Part shown: positions 10,238-19,469 of the stretch, in pieces
How positions within the stretch are numbered: position 1 is the stretch's first letter
Layout of the letters: every line of letters starts with the position of its first letter
The notes under the pieces: model-generated
Databases searched by the model: none
What the model saw: the letters and a program-made list of their open reading frames with translations, nothing else
Told to the model about the DNA's origin: nothing
Translations under genes and position numbers: made by a program
Assembly (NCBI GenBank): GCA_001839685.1
Contig: MLAK01001121.1
Span: 1-32,065, forward strand
Source: Tritrichomonas foetus
Taxonomy: Eukaryota; Parabasalia; Tritrichomonadida; Tritrichomonadidae
Length of the DNA stretch: 32,065 nt
Direction of reading: 5' to 3'

Positions 10238-11081
10238 TGTTTTTTTTTTTTCTTGTATTCCTTTTAACAAAAATTTGATGTTATCATCGAAAGTTGTCAA
10301 AAAGTCGATTTTCGGTGACGAATTCTTTCAATGTTAATCTTGAACGTGCTAGTTTCTTTGAAAATAAGTGATTGTCAACAGAATTTATGGAATCATTTTT
10401 GAATATTTATGTGTTCATATCACCTGAATTAAATGACCGAGTTTCCTATTAAAAAGTCGTCTACGGAAATTTTGAAAAGTATTTGGCTATAGAAAATGTC
10501 GACCGGAGATAGATATATTTTTCATCGGACTATTTTAAATTAACTTCATCTTGGCACATTGCTTATGAAATGAACGTTAGAATATCATAGTTGTAATCAA
10601 ATACTCTATTGAATTTATTCAATCAATATTTGATTAGTGAAACAAAAATCTCTCATTTTAAAACTTTCATTCGCTAATTTCGTTGAGTGACATTCTATCC
10701 GATTAATAACCAATTTTCCAATTGAAAGATCAATCTTGATATTATAATCCGATTATGATATTTTAGTTTTGTTTCGTAAGCTTGATTAAACCTATAATAC
10801 TTCATTTAAAGGCAATTTATTAAATAATATTATAAAATTTTACAATTGTTATTAAGATATTTATAAAAACAATGAAAAATTGGTTATAAAAATAGTCAAT
10901 TTTTCTGGGACCTTTTTATCACTTTTTCACTTTTTTCTTGAGTAATAAATAATTAAAATCTTATTTATCACAACTTTCAATGATTTTCAATGTAAAGTTC
11001 AGAAATTCCATCAATTGAAAGTGAAAAAAACTCTCAATTGCCAAAAATAATTGTGAATATATCCAAAATTTTCTTTGGTGC
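10238..11081. other. Divergent promoter region, BRO1 / Raptor
   Basis: About 840 bp of AT-rich DNA separates two divergent genes and must hold both promoters. I see no open frame of note. A short inverted repeat around 11013-11041 (CAATTGA and TCAATTG) lies just before the Raptor start. A 13-nt T run near 10239 is the A tract just before the BRO1 start codon. Confidence 0.5.
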
Positions 11082-11086
11082 TCATC
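11082..11086 (+). promoter_or_regulatory. Putative Inr (TCATC) of Raptor gene
   Basis: TCATC with its A at 11084 is 7 nt before the ATG at 11091, a spacing typical of the very short trichomonad 5' leaders. Confidence 0.5.
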
Positions 11087-11090
11087 AATC

Positions 11091-13019
11091 ATGAATATTC
11101 CGACAAATCAATCTGGTCGTCGCACAACACGAGCACCGATAGTTTTTTCTAGACCCCAGGGAGGTGTCGGAAATCCGCCTTTACCGCCAAAACAACAACA
11201 AAATGTTAGCAAAACCAAATTCGCGCTTTGTTTTCTTTGTCTTTTCGACGGGCTCAGAACGCCCTCAATTCGCCGACTTGTTCGAAAAGCCCGGACCATC
11301 TGCCAGCAGCCGCTCGTCACTTTTGACCCGTCGTGCTTTGCTCCATCCTCGATCACCGCGCTCCAGGAGACCTACAAGGAAACATTGAATTGCCAATGCG
11401 AAATCACAGTCGATCCATCAGTTCAAACCGTTTTACAGCAGCTGAGAAGGTCAGGCACGTCGATGCCGCCACAGCGTCTCCTTATTCATTATTATGGGCA
11501 AGGCTCGCATATCCCAGATGACGGCACCCTCTACTTTTTCTCAGAGGATCACTCTCGCTACAAGCCGTTAAAGATTTCTTCTATTTTAGCAAATTGCTCG
11601 TGCCCTCTTTCAATGATTTTCGAGTGCTCGAAATCTGCAATTTTACTCAAGCATCTTCAAGATCATCCAGACCTTTTTGCTTTCTTTTCATGCGATGTTG
11701 ATGAGTTTTTGCCACTTTCAACAGATGCTGAAATGGACCTTTTTTCATCCTGTCTCCTTTCGCCTTTTCAAGTTGCTCTGAAATGGCACATGAGAAGACA
11801 CAACAAAATATATGCAGATCCGCTTATGCCGACAGATGAAAGTCTCTTGTTTTTAAAACAATTTTTTCATGCTGTTCTTTCAGCCATTTTTTATGATTCA
11901 CAAAAATACGAAATTTATCAAAAGTATACAAGAGATCCAAGTGTTGCATCACTTGCACGCGGTTTTGTTTTAGCACAGAGAGTTATGCTTTCGTATAATA
12001 TTCATCCAGTTGCACTTCCAGCACTAGAAAGTATGGAAAATCATCCACTATGGAGTTTTTGGGATACTGCTTTAGATTGTGGAATTACAATGGAACTCGA
12101 TGAATGTTCGACTATGATTTTTAACTTGTTTGTAGATTCATTTAATCGTTATCCTCATCAGCAATATTATCCGATTTTTTCTTTCTTTTTGAGAACTCAG
12201 AATTTTCATGTGCAAACTGCCAAAATTTTACTTGATTATTTGGATCATAATAAAAATGCAGCTGAACTTGCTGCTATGTCTTCATTGCCGAATTCAATTG
12301 CTGAACTGGATCGACCTTCTCCTTTGGCACTCGTTGCCTTGGCAAAAATGATCGTTGCTGGAAAAAGGACGCCATTTGATCAGAATTCTGCAATCACTTT
12401 TACAGCATCAAAAGATTCTGAAATTTTGAAAGCTGGAATTTTGACACTTTGCTGTACAATTGCAACTTCTTCATTAGCATCTTTTAGTCGACTTACACAA
12501 CTTTGTATTGATCATGCCAGTGATTGTGCACCTTTTTCTTCTTTGCTTTTAGGGAATCTGATTGAACAAGCTGGTCGATTAATGAATCTTCCATTTTTTG
12601 GGTTGAAATTTGTGCCACTTTTGAATAATGAAAGAGTTGATATCAGAGCGTCTGCTGCATTTTTGCTTGGATTCTCAAAAGATAAAAATGAAATTGAACC
12701 TCTTATGGAAAAACTTGAAGATGAATCTTACATTGTTCGTTTTCAAGCAGCTTTGTCAATTTTGGAGCTACAATTGATGCATCCAGATAAAAAATCATTA
12801 GAGAAAGTGAAAGGATTTTTATATGATAAAGAAATCGTACCAGAAGATGCAGAAACAATAAAATCGTTGATTAGTACACTTAATCAGCAAAGCGAATATA
12901 ATATAGAACAAGAAAAAAATAGTAAAACAAAATTGTTTAGATTACTTATAGAAGCGGTGAGAAATGATAATTTTCAAGAAAAATATAATGTTAATGTTTT
13001 TGATGTTTCGGATACATAA
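11091..13019 (+). CDS. Raptor-like TORC1 subunit lacking the WD40 domain
   Basis: Raptor presents substrates to TOR kinase and ties TORC1 to the lysosome. Residues about 43-230 match the Raptor N-terminal caspase-like domain: a DPSVQTVLQQLRR segment, then RLLIHYYGQG (129-138) where most Raptors have HYNGHG, then PLSMIFECSKSA (172-183) where they have YDCSNAG. Next come SPFQVALKW (224-232) and DPSVASLARGFVLAQRVMLSYN (about 276-297), which match Raptor's RNFLLAERIMRSYN region, then an HPLW motif. Helical HEAT-type repeats follow to about 600, for example VDIRASAAFLLGF. The histidine of the dyad is Gln137 while Cys179 is kept, so peptidase activity is unlikely. The gene stops at 642 residues. 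Human Raptor has about 1,330, and its C-terminal WD40 propeller is missing here, with the importin gene converging 152 nt further on. The 5' third is visibly richer in GC than the 3' half. Confidence 0.8.
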   Translation: MNIPTNQSGRRTTRAPIVFSRPQGGVGNPPLPPKQQQNVSKTKFALCFLCLFDGLRTPSIRRLVRKARTICQQPLVTFDPSCFAPSSITALQETYKETLNCQCEITVDPSVQTVLQQLRRSGTSMPPQRLLIHYYGQGSHIPDDGTLYFFSEDHSRYKPLKISSILANCSCPLSMIFECSKSAILLKHLQDHPDLFAFFSCDVDEFLPLSTDAEMDLFSSCLLSPFQVALKWHMRRHNKIYADPLMPTDESLLFLKQFFHAVLSAIFYDSQKYEIYQKYTRDPSVASLARGFVLAQRVMLSYNIHPVALPALESMENHPLWSFWDTALDCGITMELDECSTMIFNLFVDSFNRYPHQQYYPIFSFFLRTQNFHVQTAKILLDYLDHNKNAAELAAMSSLPNSIAELDRPSPLALVALAKMIVAGKRTPFDQNSAITFTASKDSEILKAGILTLCCTIATSSLASFSRLTQLCIDHASDCAPFSSLLLGNLIEQAGRLMNLPFFGLKFVPLLNNERVDIRASAAFLLGFSKDKNEIEPLMEKLEDESYIVRFQAALSILELQLMHPDKKSLEKVKGFLYDKEIVPEDAETIKSLISTLNQQSEYNIEQEKNSKTKLFRLLIEAVRNDNFQEKYNVNVFDVSDT

Positions 13020-13171
13020 AATTTGTTTATTATTTTACTAATCTTTCTTTTTATATTTATTTTGTTGTTTCTTATTATCCATGAAATCAGATATGAAAAA
13101 AATATTATCGGAATATTTTAATAGGAATTAATAAAGTTTTATTGAATAAATATAACATTTTTGTAATTATT

Positions 13172-15934
13172 TTATGCATGGTGCATCACAGTTAATACTT
13201 TTTCTGCATTCACAGAGACTTTTATATCTTTTGCACATATTGCGTGATAAATAATTTTATAATTAACTAATCTATTTAATATAATATTTCCATCACAGCC
13301 AAATACTTTATTATATTGGATTATGTATTCACAGAATGCATATAAAGATGGGGAATTAAAATGGCCTTCAAGCAGTAAGTATTTGGCTGGTACTGTAGTA
13401 ATAAATAATCTCCTGAATTTTCGATTTTTCATTCTTTCATCTCCACTTTGGAGGCATTTTAGAATTGAAGTTGCACCTTTAAAGATTGATTCATAAAAAC
13501 TATTTGCATATTCATAGTCATTTTCATTTTTCAGTTCAATTGGCATTTGCGAGAATCGATCATATTCAAACACAAGTTTATCTACCAATTCAACATTTTG
13601 TTGAAGTGTGTAACTACAAGCACTCATAACCATTGCCAAAGCTTTAAGGAGAACAGGATAGAAGTCACGGGTGAATTGTTCATTATGTAAACAATTGATA
13701 ATTAAACTCAGTGTATTTGGTATTTGTTCAATTAAAAAGTTTCGTCCATCAAGATGATTTGTAACAACATTTTCATATAAATAAGCAAGAATTAAAGTAG
13801 TGATTGTAATAATTGATGGACTCTGTGAAGTTAATGCAATATCAACAAAATGATTAATATCATTCATTAATTTATCAGACGATACTGCAATGTTTTTAAT
13901 GACATATCCAAGTGTATGTAAAGCATCTTCAAAAAGATTATTCTTTTTATTTAAAATTGTAAAACATAGTTTTGTAACAATTGGTACATAATCTTGGAAA
14001 GCATGGTTCTTATAACTAAAAATTGCGTTAAAAACGCTTAAAATTTGTTGCTGTTTGAAGAAGCTATATTCATCTTCAAACTTAGTAGATTCAGTCAATT
14101 CATCAATAAATCTTTTCAGTATTTCAGCAATTTCATTAACACATTGTGGAAATTCTTTAATTGCATTACATAATAAAATATTAGCCCCTATATAATTATC
14201 ACTGTTAACAGATTGTTGATGAATAGCAATATTATATATGTCATAGGAGAGATGGAAGAGTCTCGGAGAACGAGTTTTAGGCATCAATGAACAAATCAAA
14301 TAAATTAATCGCGTGAAAATGACAGGATCTGATGTAGTTTTATTCTTATCAATCCAATTAATTAGTTTTTCTTCTGTATTTGGAATAGTCAATACATTTC
14401 CATAATGTTTAATAATGATACAAATTGTATAAACAGTTGTATCAACAATTCTCATAATTGGAGATTCAATTGCATTTAATAAAATGTCTCTGAAAACTAA
14501 AATGTCGCCATCATTATTTTTAGCAATTGGATCATAAATCAAGAATTTTTCGACGTCCATATGTTGTGGTTTTCTAGAAATGATGGAAATCATTAAAATT
14601 AAAGCATGCATGTACGGCCATTCTTTTTCAAAAGGGTTCACACTCATCCACAAATTTCGAACGCAAATAAAAACAAATTGTGGATTTATTTTGAAGAAAC
14701 ACTGAAGACAACAAGTTGCAAACATATGAGGTTGTTTGTAATTAATATCTTCTGAGCTTTGTTCTGTGCTGCTGATGAACGACAAAAAGTGTAATAATGA
14801 TGGAATTAATCGCTCCATTGCAGGAGCACAAAAATTCCTTAATATTAGATATTTTGGACGTACTATATTTTTATTACGATCTTTTGTTTCGATGATATCA
14901 TTATACTTGCCGATGTATTTATTATCATGAAGAATTTTCTTTTCATAAGTTGCAAGTAAAACCCAAAATTGAATCAAATTCGATATTTTGTTCATTTTAA
15001 TTTCACTTATAGTGTCAGGTGATGATGTTTCCGCGTAGAATTTGATTTTGCTGCAAACATATTCTCCAATTTGGGTAAAATCGAAAGCTGCATTTGAATA
15101 TTGCACTTTTGTGAGTTTAAATAAAATTTCAAGAAGAATATAATGTAGGGTATCAGGTGAAATACGTGTTCCAGCTTCAGTCTGAGCGTCTGGAACTGAT
15201 TCTAATAATTGGATTGTTACATTAATCAAAGATATTGCAATTTCCTGGTTAGTGAAAAGTACACCAGCAACATCCAAAAAAGTTGATATTGTTACAGCTG
15301 TATTATATTGAAATGGTATTGAACGACTTGTACATTCGGTGAATAAACGGCCGACATGCTCGAACATAGAAAGAAGAATTGCTTGAACTTCCTGGATATC
15401 TGTGTGACCACCTAGAGATTCCGGTCCTGCAATTTGCGCAAGCACATCAATGGCGGCTGCATTGATAGGTTCGGGGTATTTTGAGCTCAACGTAAGTTCG
15501 TAAATGTGCGGTATAAGACTAAACATTTGCATTTTTTCGATATTGAGTAATTTGGCGAATGCATTTGCTGCCATGTTGGAAATCTGTTCTTTCTGGAACA
15601 TTAAACCTCGAACAATAGCCTGCTTAACGTAGTTTCTTATTTCTTCACTAATTTGCAGCCACGGCTGGGCGATCATATTTTCTGTCACAGTTGCTGATGG
15701 CGTAAACTTGTCGCGAATGGTCATAAGAGCATAGAAAACAGCGCTATCTTCAATGGCGTCATCGCTGAGAACAATTGCTGAACAGGTTAGAATCAACTTG
15801 ATGATATCTTGATTTGATAATTCGCTGACGGCATTCTGCGCATTTTTTATTTTCGTATTGTCTGTAGAGAGATAATCACGGAAAATCATGATAAGATTGG
15901 CAACATCTTCTTTCGGAGGAAGTGGGAAAGACAT
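13172..15934 (-). CDS. Importin beta (karyopherin beta-1-like)
   Basis: Importin beta carries cargo, directly or through importin alpha, across the nuclear pore and releases it to Ran-GTP. The 920-residue protein is helical HEAT repeats throughout, close to the family's 860-880. The N-terminal part fits importin beta: VANLIMIFRDYLSTDNTKIKNA resembles the first HEAT, AVFYALMTIRDKF resembles the segment where partners have AGLQIKN, and WLQISEEIRNYVKQAIVRGL matches the W...I....R..VK..ILQTL pattern. INAAAIDVLAQIAG then resembles the EAIGYI repeat. The open frame begins at 16126 with TTG. I chose the ATG at 15934 because the product then starts where the family does and a TCATC Inr lies 16 nt upstream. 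Another beta karyopherin such as transportin is possible. It is convergent with Raptor and in tandem with the ankyrin gene. Confidence 0.75.
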   Translation of the reverse strand: MSFPLPPKEDVANLIMIFRDYLSTDNTKIKNAQNAVSELSNQDIIKLILTCSAIVLSDDAIEDSAVFYALMTIRDKFTPSATVTENMIAQPWLQISEEIRNYVKQAIVRGLMFQKEQISNMAANAFAKLLNIEKMQMFSLIPHIYELTLSSKYPEPINAAAIDVLAQIAGPESLGGHTDIQEVQAILLSMFEHVGRLFTECTSRSIPFQYNTAVTISTFLDVAGVLFTNQEIAISLINVTIQLLESVPDAQTEAGTRISPDTLHYILLEILFKLTKVQYSNAAFDFTQIGEYVCSKIKFYAETSSPDTISEIKMNKISNLIQFWVLLATYEKKILHDNKYIGKYNDIIETKDRNKNIVRPKYLILRNFCAPAMERLIPSLLHFLSFISSTEQSSEDINYKQPHMFATCCLQCFFKINPQFVFICVRNLWMSVNPFEKEWPYMHALILMISIISRKPQHMDVEKFLIYDPIAKNNDGDILVFRDILLNAIESPIMRIVDTTVYTICIIIKHYGNVLTIPNTEEKLINWIDKNKTTSDPVIFTRLIYLICSLMPKTRSPRLFHLSYDIYNIAIHQQSVNSDNYIGANILLCNAIKEFPQCVNEIAEILKRFIDELTESTKFEDEYSFFKQQQILSVFNAIFSYKNHAFQDYVPIVTKLCFTILNKKNNLFEDALHTLGYVIKNIAVSSDKLMNDINHFVDIALTSQSPSIITITTLILAYLYENVVTNHLDGRNFLIEQIPNTLSLIINCLHNEQFTRDFYPVLLKALAMVMSACSYTLQQNVELVDKLVFEYDRFSQMPIELKNENDYEYANSFYESIFKGATSILKCLQSGDERMKNRKFRRLFITTVPAKYLLLEGHFNSPSLYAFCEYIIQYNKVFGCDGNIILNRLVNYKIIYHAICAKDIKVSVNAEKVLTVMHHA

Positions 15935-15947
15935 GTCGAAAAATTTT

Positions 15948-15952
15948 GATGA
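15948..15952 (-). promoter_or_regulatory. Putative Inr (TCATC) of importin beta gene
   Basis: On the minus strand TCATC has its A at 15950, 16 nt before the ATG at 15934. It sits within the longer open frame, which argues that the extra 64 upstream codons are not translated. Confidence 0.5.
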
Positions 15953-16264
15953 TTGAGTATTTGAAAATATAAGTGGCCGGTTAATGAAAAGGATTTGGGG
16001 AACTTCATTAAAGAGGGTCAAAAAGTCATCATTTTTCAGAGTATAACCGATCATATTACGCCAAATTTTTGACCTATGCACATCATTTTTAGCTAATTCT
16101 TTTTTCATACACATCCAAATCCTCAAAGATTTTGATTAATTAAAAATATATTAAATGGTAATTTCAAGAACTACAGACTCCGCAATTTCAAGAAATAAAC
16201 TTAAATTGATTATTATTTGAAATTAAATTTATAAAATCGCGTTTTATTCAAAACAATTCTTTTT
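15953..16264. other. Spacer between importin beta and ankyrin gene
   Basis: AT-rich spacer between two genes in the same direction. It carries the importin promoter and the 3' end of the ankyrin gene. I recognise no other element in it. Confidence 0.4.
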
Positions 16265-16503
16265 TTATGCTCGATTGATTGATTTAATATATTCAACTAT
16301 TTCTGTATGCATATTTTCATCAGCTAATTCAATTGGCGTTTTCTAAAATTATTTAAGAAACTCCCTGAATTTTAGAAAAAAATATCACTGTTTATAGAAT
16401 TAATAAGTATATCATCTTTTGAACATAAAATTTTAACCACATCTAGAAAACCTCTTTCACATGCTGAATGTAATGCTGTATTTTTAAAAATAAATTCAAA
16501 CAC
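16265..16503 (-). pseudogene. Frameshifted ankyrin-repeat tail of the upstream gene
   Basis: This is the missing C-terminus of the ankyrin gene in two pieces. In the minus-strand frame starting at 16503, 43 codons read through NTALHSACERGFLDVVKILC, a standard ankyrin helix pair, and stop at 16372-16374. A last piece, from the AAA codon at 16342 to the stop at 16265, reads KTPIELADENMHTEIVEYI and ends SINRA, like the final repeat of many trichomonad ankyrin proteins. One base shift (near 16496-16504) separates the first piece from the main frame. About 41 nt containing a palindrome separates the two pieces. Either the gene has decayed at its 3' end or the assembly has errors here. Confidence 0.7.
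16339..16379. repeat. Perfect 12-bp inverted repeat inside broken ankyrin gene
   Basis: TTTTCTAAAATT (16339-16350) and AATTTTAGAAAA (16368-16379) are exact reverse complements around a 17-nt loop. The structure falls exactly where the ankyrin reading frame is interrupted between its last two repeats, so it looks like an insertion of about 38-41 nt. It lacks the GTATGT and ACTAACACACAG signals of Trichomonas introns. Confidence 0.6.
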
Positions 16504-17599
16504 CATTCAAATGTTCCTGATTAACATCAAAATTTGGTAAATAAAGAAGCGATTCAACAATATCAGCATGTCCAAGAGCAGCTGAGTCTGATAAAGCCCA
16601 TCCATATGCTTCTTTCGATAATCCATTATTCAGCATATGCTTTAGAACATCAATAAAGCATTCAATATTATATAACTCAATACAAAAATATAAAGCTGGA
16701 GCTTCAATTAGAAACCCATTTTCTATGAAGTATCTCACAACTTCATTTTGATGGAATTCAATGGCTATTTCTAAACATCGATAAAAAGAAATTTCATGCC
16801 TTTCAATAAGGTGAATTATTTCGGTATTTCCTCCGGCAACTGCATATCTTGATATTTTAGAAGAAATTGGAATATGATTTAAATATAAAAACTTGAAAAT
16901 TTTTTCTGCACCAAAAAATGCAGAATATTCAATAAGAGATGTCTGATCAAAAACAAATTCACATTGTTCATATTGTGATGTTGGCATTACCATATTTAAA
17001 TCAAAATCTGAGCATGATATTATGTTTTGAAATTCATTTATATCATCGTTTCTAACGATTAAAGCAAGTGGATGTTCATTTGATCCAAATGAACGATAAT
17101 AAATATGATCTTCTTCAGAATACCTTTCTATTTGATCTTTTTTATATAAACTTAATGAAATTTGCTGCTCAAAGTATTCAGGAAAATACTTTTTAATTTC
17201 TGGCCAGAAATAAATGAAACATAACGAGTCGTCAATTGACAGATATTGTATAGATTGAATATTAATGAGCCCTATTTCATACATATGAAGTATTAGATAT
17301 TTATATTGATAAAAATCGAAAATTTGAAGTAATTCTTTTGATGAAAAATGTAGTTTTAGTATTTCTGAAATATTATTAATAATTTTAAAATAAAAATTCG
17401 ATTTAAGTGGTCTGGAATAAAATGCAGCACCAATTGATGAAAGTAAACTTTTCAAATATGATTTCGAATTAATGAGAAATGAATTTTTGATTGTTTCAAA
17501 AGTATCTTTTTCATTGAGTTCATTTACATTAAGAAGGATATTTTGGATATAAATGATTTCATCAAACATATCGGTAATCTCTGGATTATGGAATATCAT
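16496..17599 (-). CDS. Ankyrin-repeat protein, trichomonad type (probably 3'-truncated)
   Basis: The 367-residue frame belongs to the large ankyrin families of trichomonads. The first 170 or so residues are helical and rich in Asn, Ile, Phe and Tyr. Degenerate ankyrin units follow, with helices such as SLIEYSAFFGAEKIFKFLY, GGNTEIIHLIERH, FHQNEVVRYFIENGF and SDSAALGHADIVESLLY. The frame stops at 16496 in the middle of a repeat (just after NVNQEHLNGV), although clear ankyrin sequence goes on in other frames to 16265. This suggests a pseudogene or a sequence error; if expressed as is, the protein would lack its last two repeats. The start at 17599 is supported by a TCACC Inr-like motif 8 nt upstream. 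Binding partners cannot be predicted. Confidence 0.7.
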   Translation of the reverse strand: MIFHNPEITDMFDEIIYIQNILLNVNELNEKDTFETIKNSFLINSKSYLKSLLSSIGAAFYSRPLKSNFYFKIINNISEILKLHFSSKELLQIFDFYQYKYLILHMYEIGLINIQSIQYLSIDDSLCFIYFWPEIKKYFPEYFEQQISLSLYKKDQIERYSEEDHIYYRSFGSNEHPLALIVRNDDINEFQNIISCSDFDLNMVMPTSQYEQCEFVFDQTSLIEYSAFFGAEKIFKFLYLNHIPISSKISRYAVAGGNTEIIHLIERHEISFYRCLEIAIEFHQNEVVRYFIENGFLIEAPALYFCIELYNIECFIDVLKHMLNNGLSKEAYGWALSDSAALGHADIVESLLYLPNFDVNQEHLNGV

Positions 17600-17604
17600 A
17601 TAGT

Positions 17605-17609
17605 GGTGA
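17605..17609 (-). promoter_or_regulatory. Putative Inr (TCACC) of ankyrin gene
   Basis: On the minus strand TCACC has its A at 17607, 8 nt before the ATG at 17599. It fits the TCAYC pattern shared by several genes in this window. Confidence 0.4.
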
Positions 17610-17786
17610 AAAAAAGGCTAATATAAATAAACCAATCAAGGTCAAAAATAATTTTGAGAAATAGAAACCAGATTAATTCAGAAATATTGCAAAGTTTTAC
17701 TTTGAACATGTAAGGTCAAATGAAAAGTCAAATTAACGAAAAGTGTTCAATTAAACGGCCTATTTATCGTAAAACGTACAAAATTT

Positions 17787-17791
17787 TCATC
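17787..17791 (+). promoter_or_regulatory. Putative Inr (TCATC) of FAM227-like gene
   Basis: TCATC with its A at 17789 lies 12 nt before the ATG at 17801. It is downstream of the first in-frame ATG (17720), so it decides in favour of the second. Confidence 0.5.
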
Positions 17792-17800
17792 GCTTTGCCA

Positions 17801-19309
17801 ATGAGCGAAAATAAAAAAGATCCATTGATGTTTTCCGATGAAGAAAGCATCTCAGATGAAATTTGCTATCTCGATATTAATTTCATTACATACGATCCAA
17901 AGAATTTAAATAAATACGATTTAAAAATTGATTCAGTAATTGAAACTACAATGAACACGATACATTTAACAAAAAGAGATGATAAAACCGAAAAGACAGT
18001 CAAAAAGAAAACAAAGACAAGAGATTGGAGAGATATATCAAAGCCAAGGTCGCCGCCTTTACCAAAAATCCAAAAAACTGGAGACACTTCATCACCACCA
18101 AGAACAAAAAGAAATACATCTGCCAAAAAAGAATCAGTTGCTAAACAGACTTTTTTGGTTTTGAAAGAAAACATTCCCATGATAAAAGAAATAATTGTGC
18201 CACTTTTTTGGCTAATGCACTTGAAATTTCATTTTCCTGATAAAAAAGCTGAGATTGATGATTTGAAACAACGTATTTCTTACATTTATCGAGAGTTTCT
18301 TTATCCTTTTCAGACTGATGGGAAAGTGCCATCAAAAGTTGTAGATAAATTTATTTTCTGTCTTCCTTACTTCTTCACTCAAGCAATTCAAGATATTTTT
18401 ATTCGGCTTTTATGTGGAAATCCTGTTTGTATGGATCGTGATTTCAGAATGGCTTTATGTTCTAGTCTTGTTGAAATGTTTTCTGGCGTAAAGCCAATAG
18501 ATTCACTTTTAAAAAGTAGATTATCATTTTATTTTGTGAGAGCACCTGAAGCTGATGTACCTGATAAAGTGAAAAAGGAACATATGACACATTCAAGTGT
18601 AGTTATACCTACTGAAGATATAAGCACATTAATTGATATGCATAAAAGGCAGAGACCTTATGATTTTGCATGGCATGCTGCTTCAGTTTCACCTGTTATT
18701 GCAAAAGCAGTAAACAGGAAAATTTTACCATACACACATGATACAACTCTGTTTTTAACTCTTCCAAAAAATGGTGAAAGTGATTGGACAACTGACTTAC
18801 CACCTTTAATGCCACCGCCAGTAGATCAAAGTGAAATTACTGATATAACTAAATATTGTCCTCATGCTGAAACTAGATCGTTGCTCCATAGATCGAGGAG
18901 ACCAAATATTTTAGCGGAATTCCGAAAAGAAAAAGATAATTATCACAGACATGCTGTCGACAGATGTGGTAAAGAAAATTATGAATTTACCGAATTAAGA
19001 TCAAGAATGCAAAAGGTTCGAATGAAAGATCCTGTTGTTTTGGATCAATGGCTGAAAGATTTAGCAAAACTTCAACAAGAAAAGAAGAGAAATGAAACCC
19101 CAGAATTCAAGAAATTATCAGATATCGAAAAAGGAGTAACAGGAATCACTGAAAGAGAAGAACAAGAAGAAAACGATTCCAAATTTGTCTATGAACCTTA
19201 TTATAAAGTCGAGCCAATTGCTGACGAAACTAAAAAGCATGAAACAATTAGGCCAACTTACAGTAAGCTATTTGAAAGGAGTTTACTCCTTGAGAGCTTC
19301 AATCTATAG
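17801..19309 (+). CDS. FAM227/FWWh-like protein, probably cilium/flagellum-associated
   Basis: Residues about 130-235 follow the FAM227 (FWWh) pattern. An aromatic FW pair in PLFWLMHLKFHFPDK is followed by ISYIYREFLYPF, which corresponds to the family's RIxxNYxxLL. Then come FFTQAIQDIFIRL, corresponding to QAIYxxFC, and ALCSSLVEMFSGVKP, corresponding to the xxEWIxGxKP motif. FAM227 proteins are found mainly in ciliated eukaryotes, so a flagellar role in this organism is an inference. The first 120 residues are charged and Lys/Pro-rich and probably disordered. The C-terminal part (from about 370) is basic, charged and likely coiled coil. The frame is open from an ATG at 17720, but a TCATC Inr lies between that ATG and 17801, so I start at 17801 (502 residues). 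It converges with VPS13 at a spacing of 160 nt. Confidence 0.55.
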   Translation: MSENKKDPLMFSDEESISDEICYLDINFITYDPKNLNKYDLKIDSVIETTMNTIHLTKRDDKTEKTVKKKTKTRDWRDISKPRSPPLPKIQKTGDTSSPPRTKRNTSAKKESVAKQTFLVLKENIPMIKEIIVPLFWLMHLKFHFPDKKAEIDDLKQRISYIYREFLYPFQTDGKVPSKVVDKFIFCLPYFFTQAIQDIFIRLLCGNPVCMDRDFRMALCSSLVEMFSGVKPIDSLLKSRLSFYFVRAPEADVPDKVKKEHMTHSSVVIPTEDISTLIDMHKRQRPYDFAWHAASVSPVIAKAVNRKILPYTHDTTLFLTLPKNGESDWTTDLPPLMPPPVDQSEITDITKYCPHAETRSLLHRSRRPNILAEFRKEKDNYHRHAVDRCGKENYEFTELRSRMQKVRMKDPVVLDQWLKDLAKLQQEKKRNETPEFKKLSDIEKGVTGITEREEQEENDSKFVYEPYYKVEPIADETKKHETIRPTYSKLFERSLLLESFNL

Positions 19310-19313
19310 TTAT

Positions 19314-19326
<13 letters not shown>

Positions 19327-19350
<24 letters not shown>
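19327..19350 (+). repeat. Poly-T run of 24
   Basis: An uninterrupted run of 24 T in the 160-nt gap between the convergent FAM227-like and VPS13 genes. It is directly followed by ATAAAA. Its length in the assembly may be unreliable. Confidence 0.9.
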
Positions 19351-19469
19351 ATAAAATGCGCTTTATTTGTAAATTGTTAATTTTGTAGAATAATTATATA
19401 TAATATGAAAAACTAAGAAATGTTAAATGGATTTTTATTTTACAAATATATAACAAAGAAGCACTGAAT

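Noticed and set aside
16372..16504. Introns joining the ankyrin pieces
   Set aside because: Neither interruption has the conserved trichomonad 5' GTATGT or 3' ACTAACACACAG signals, so I prefer frameshift and insertion.
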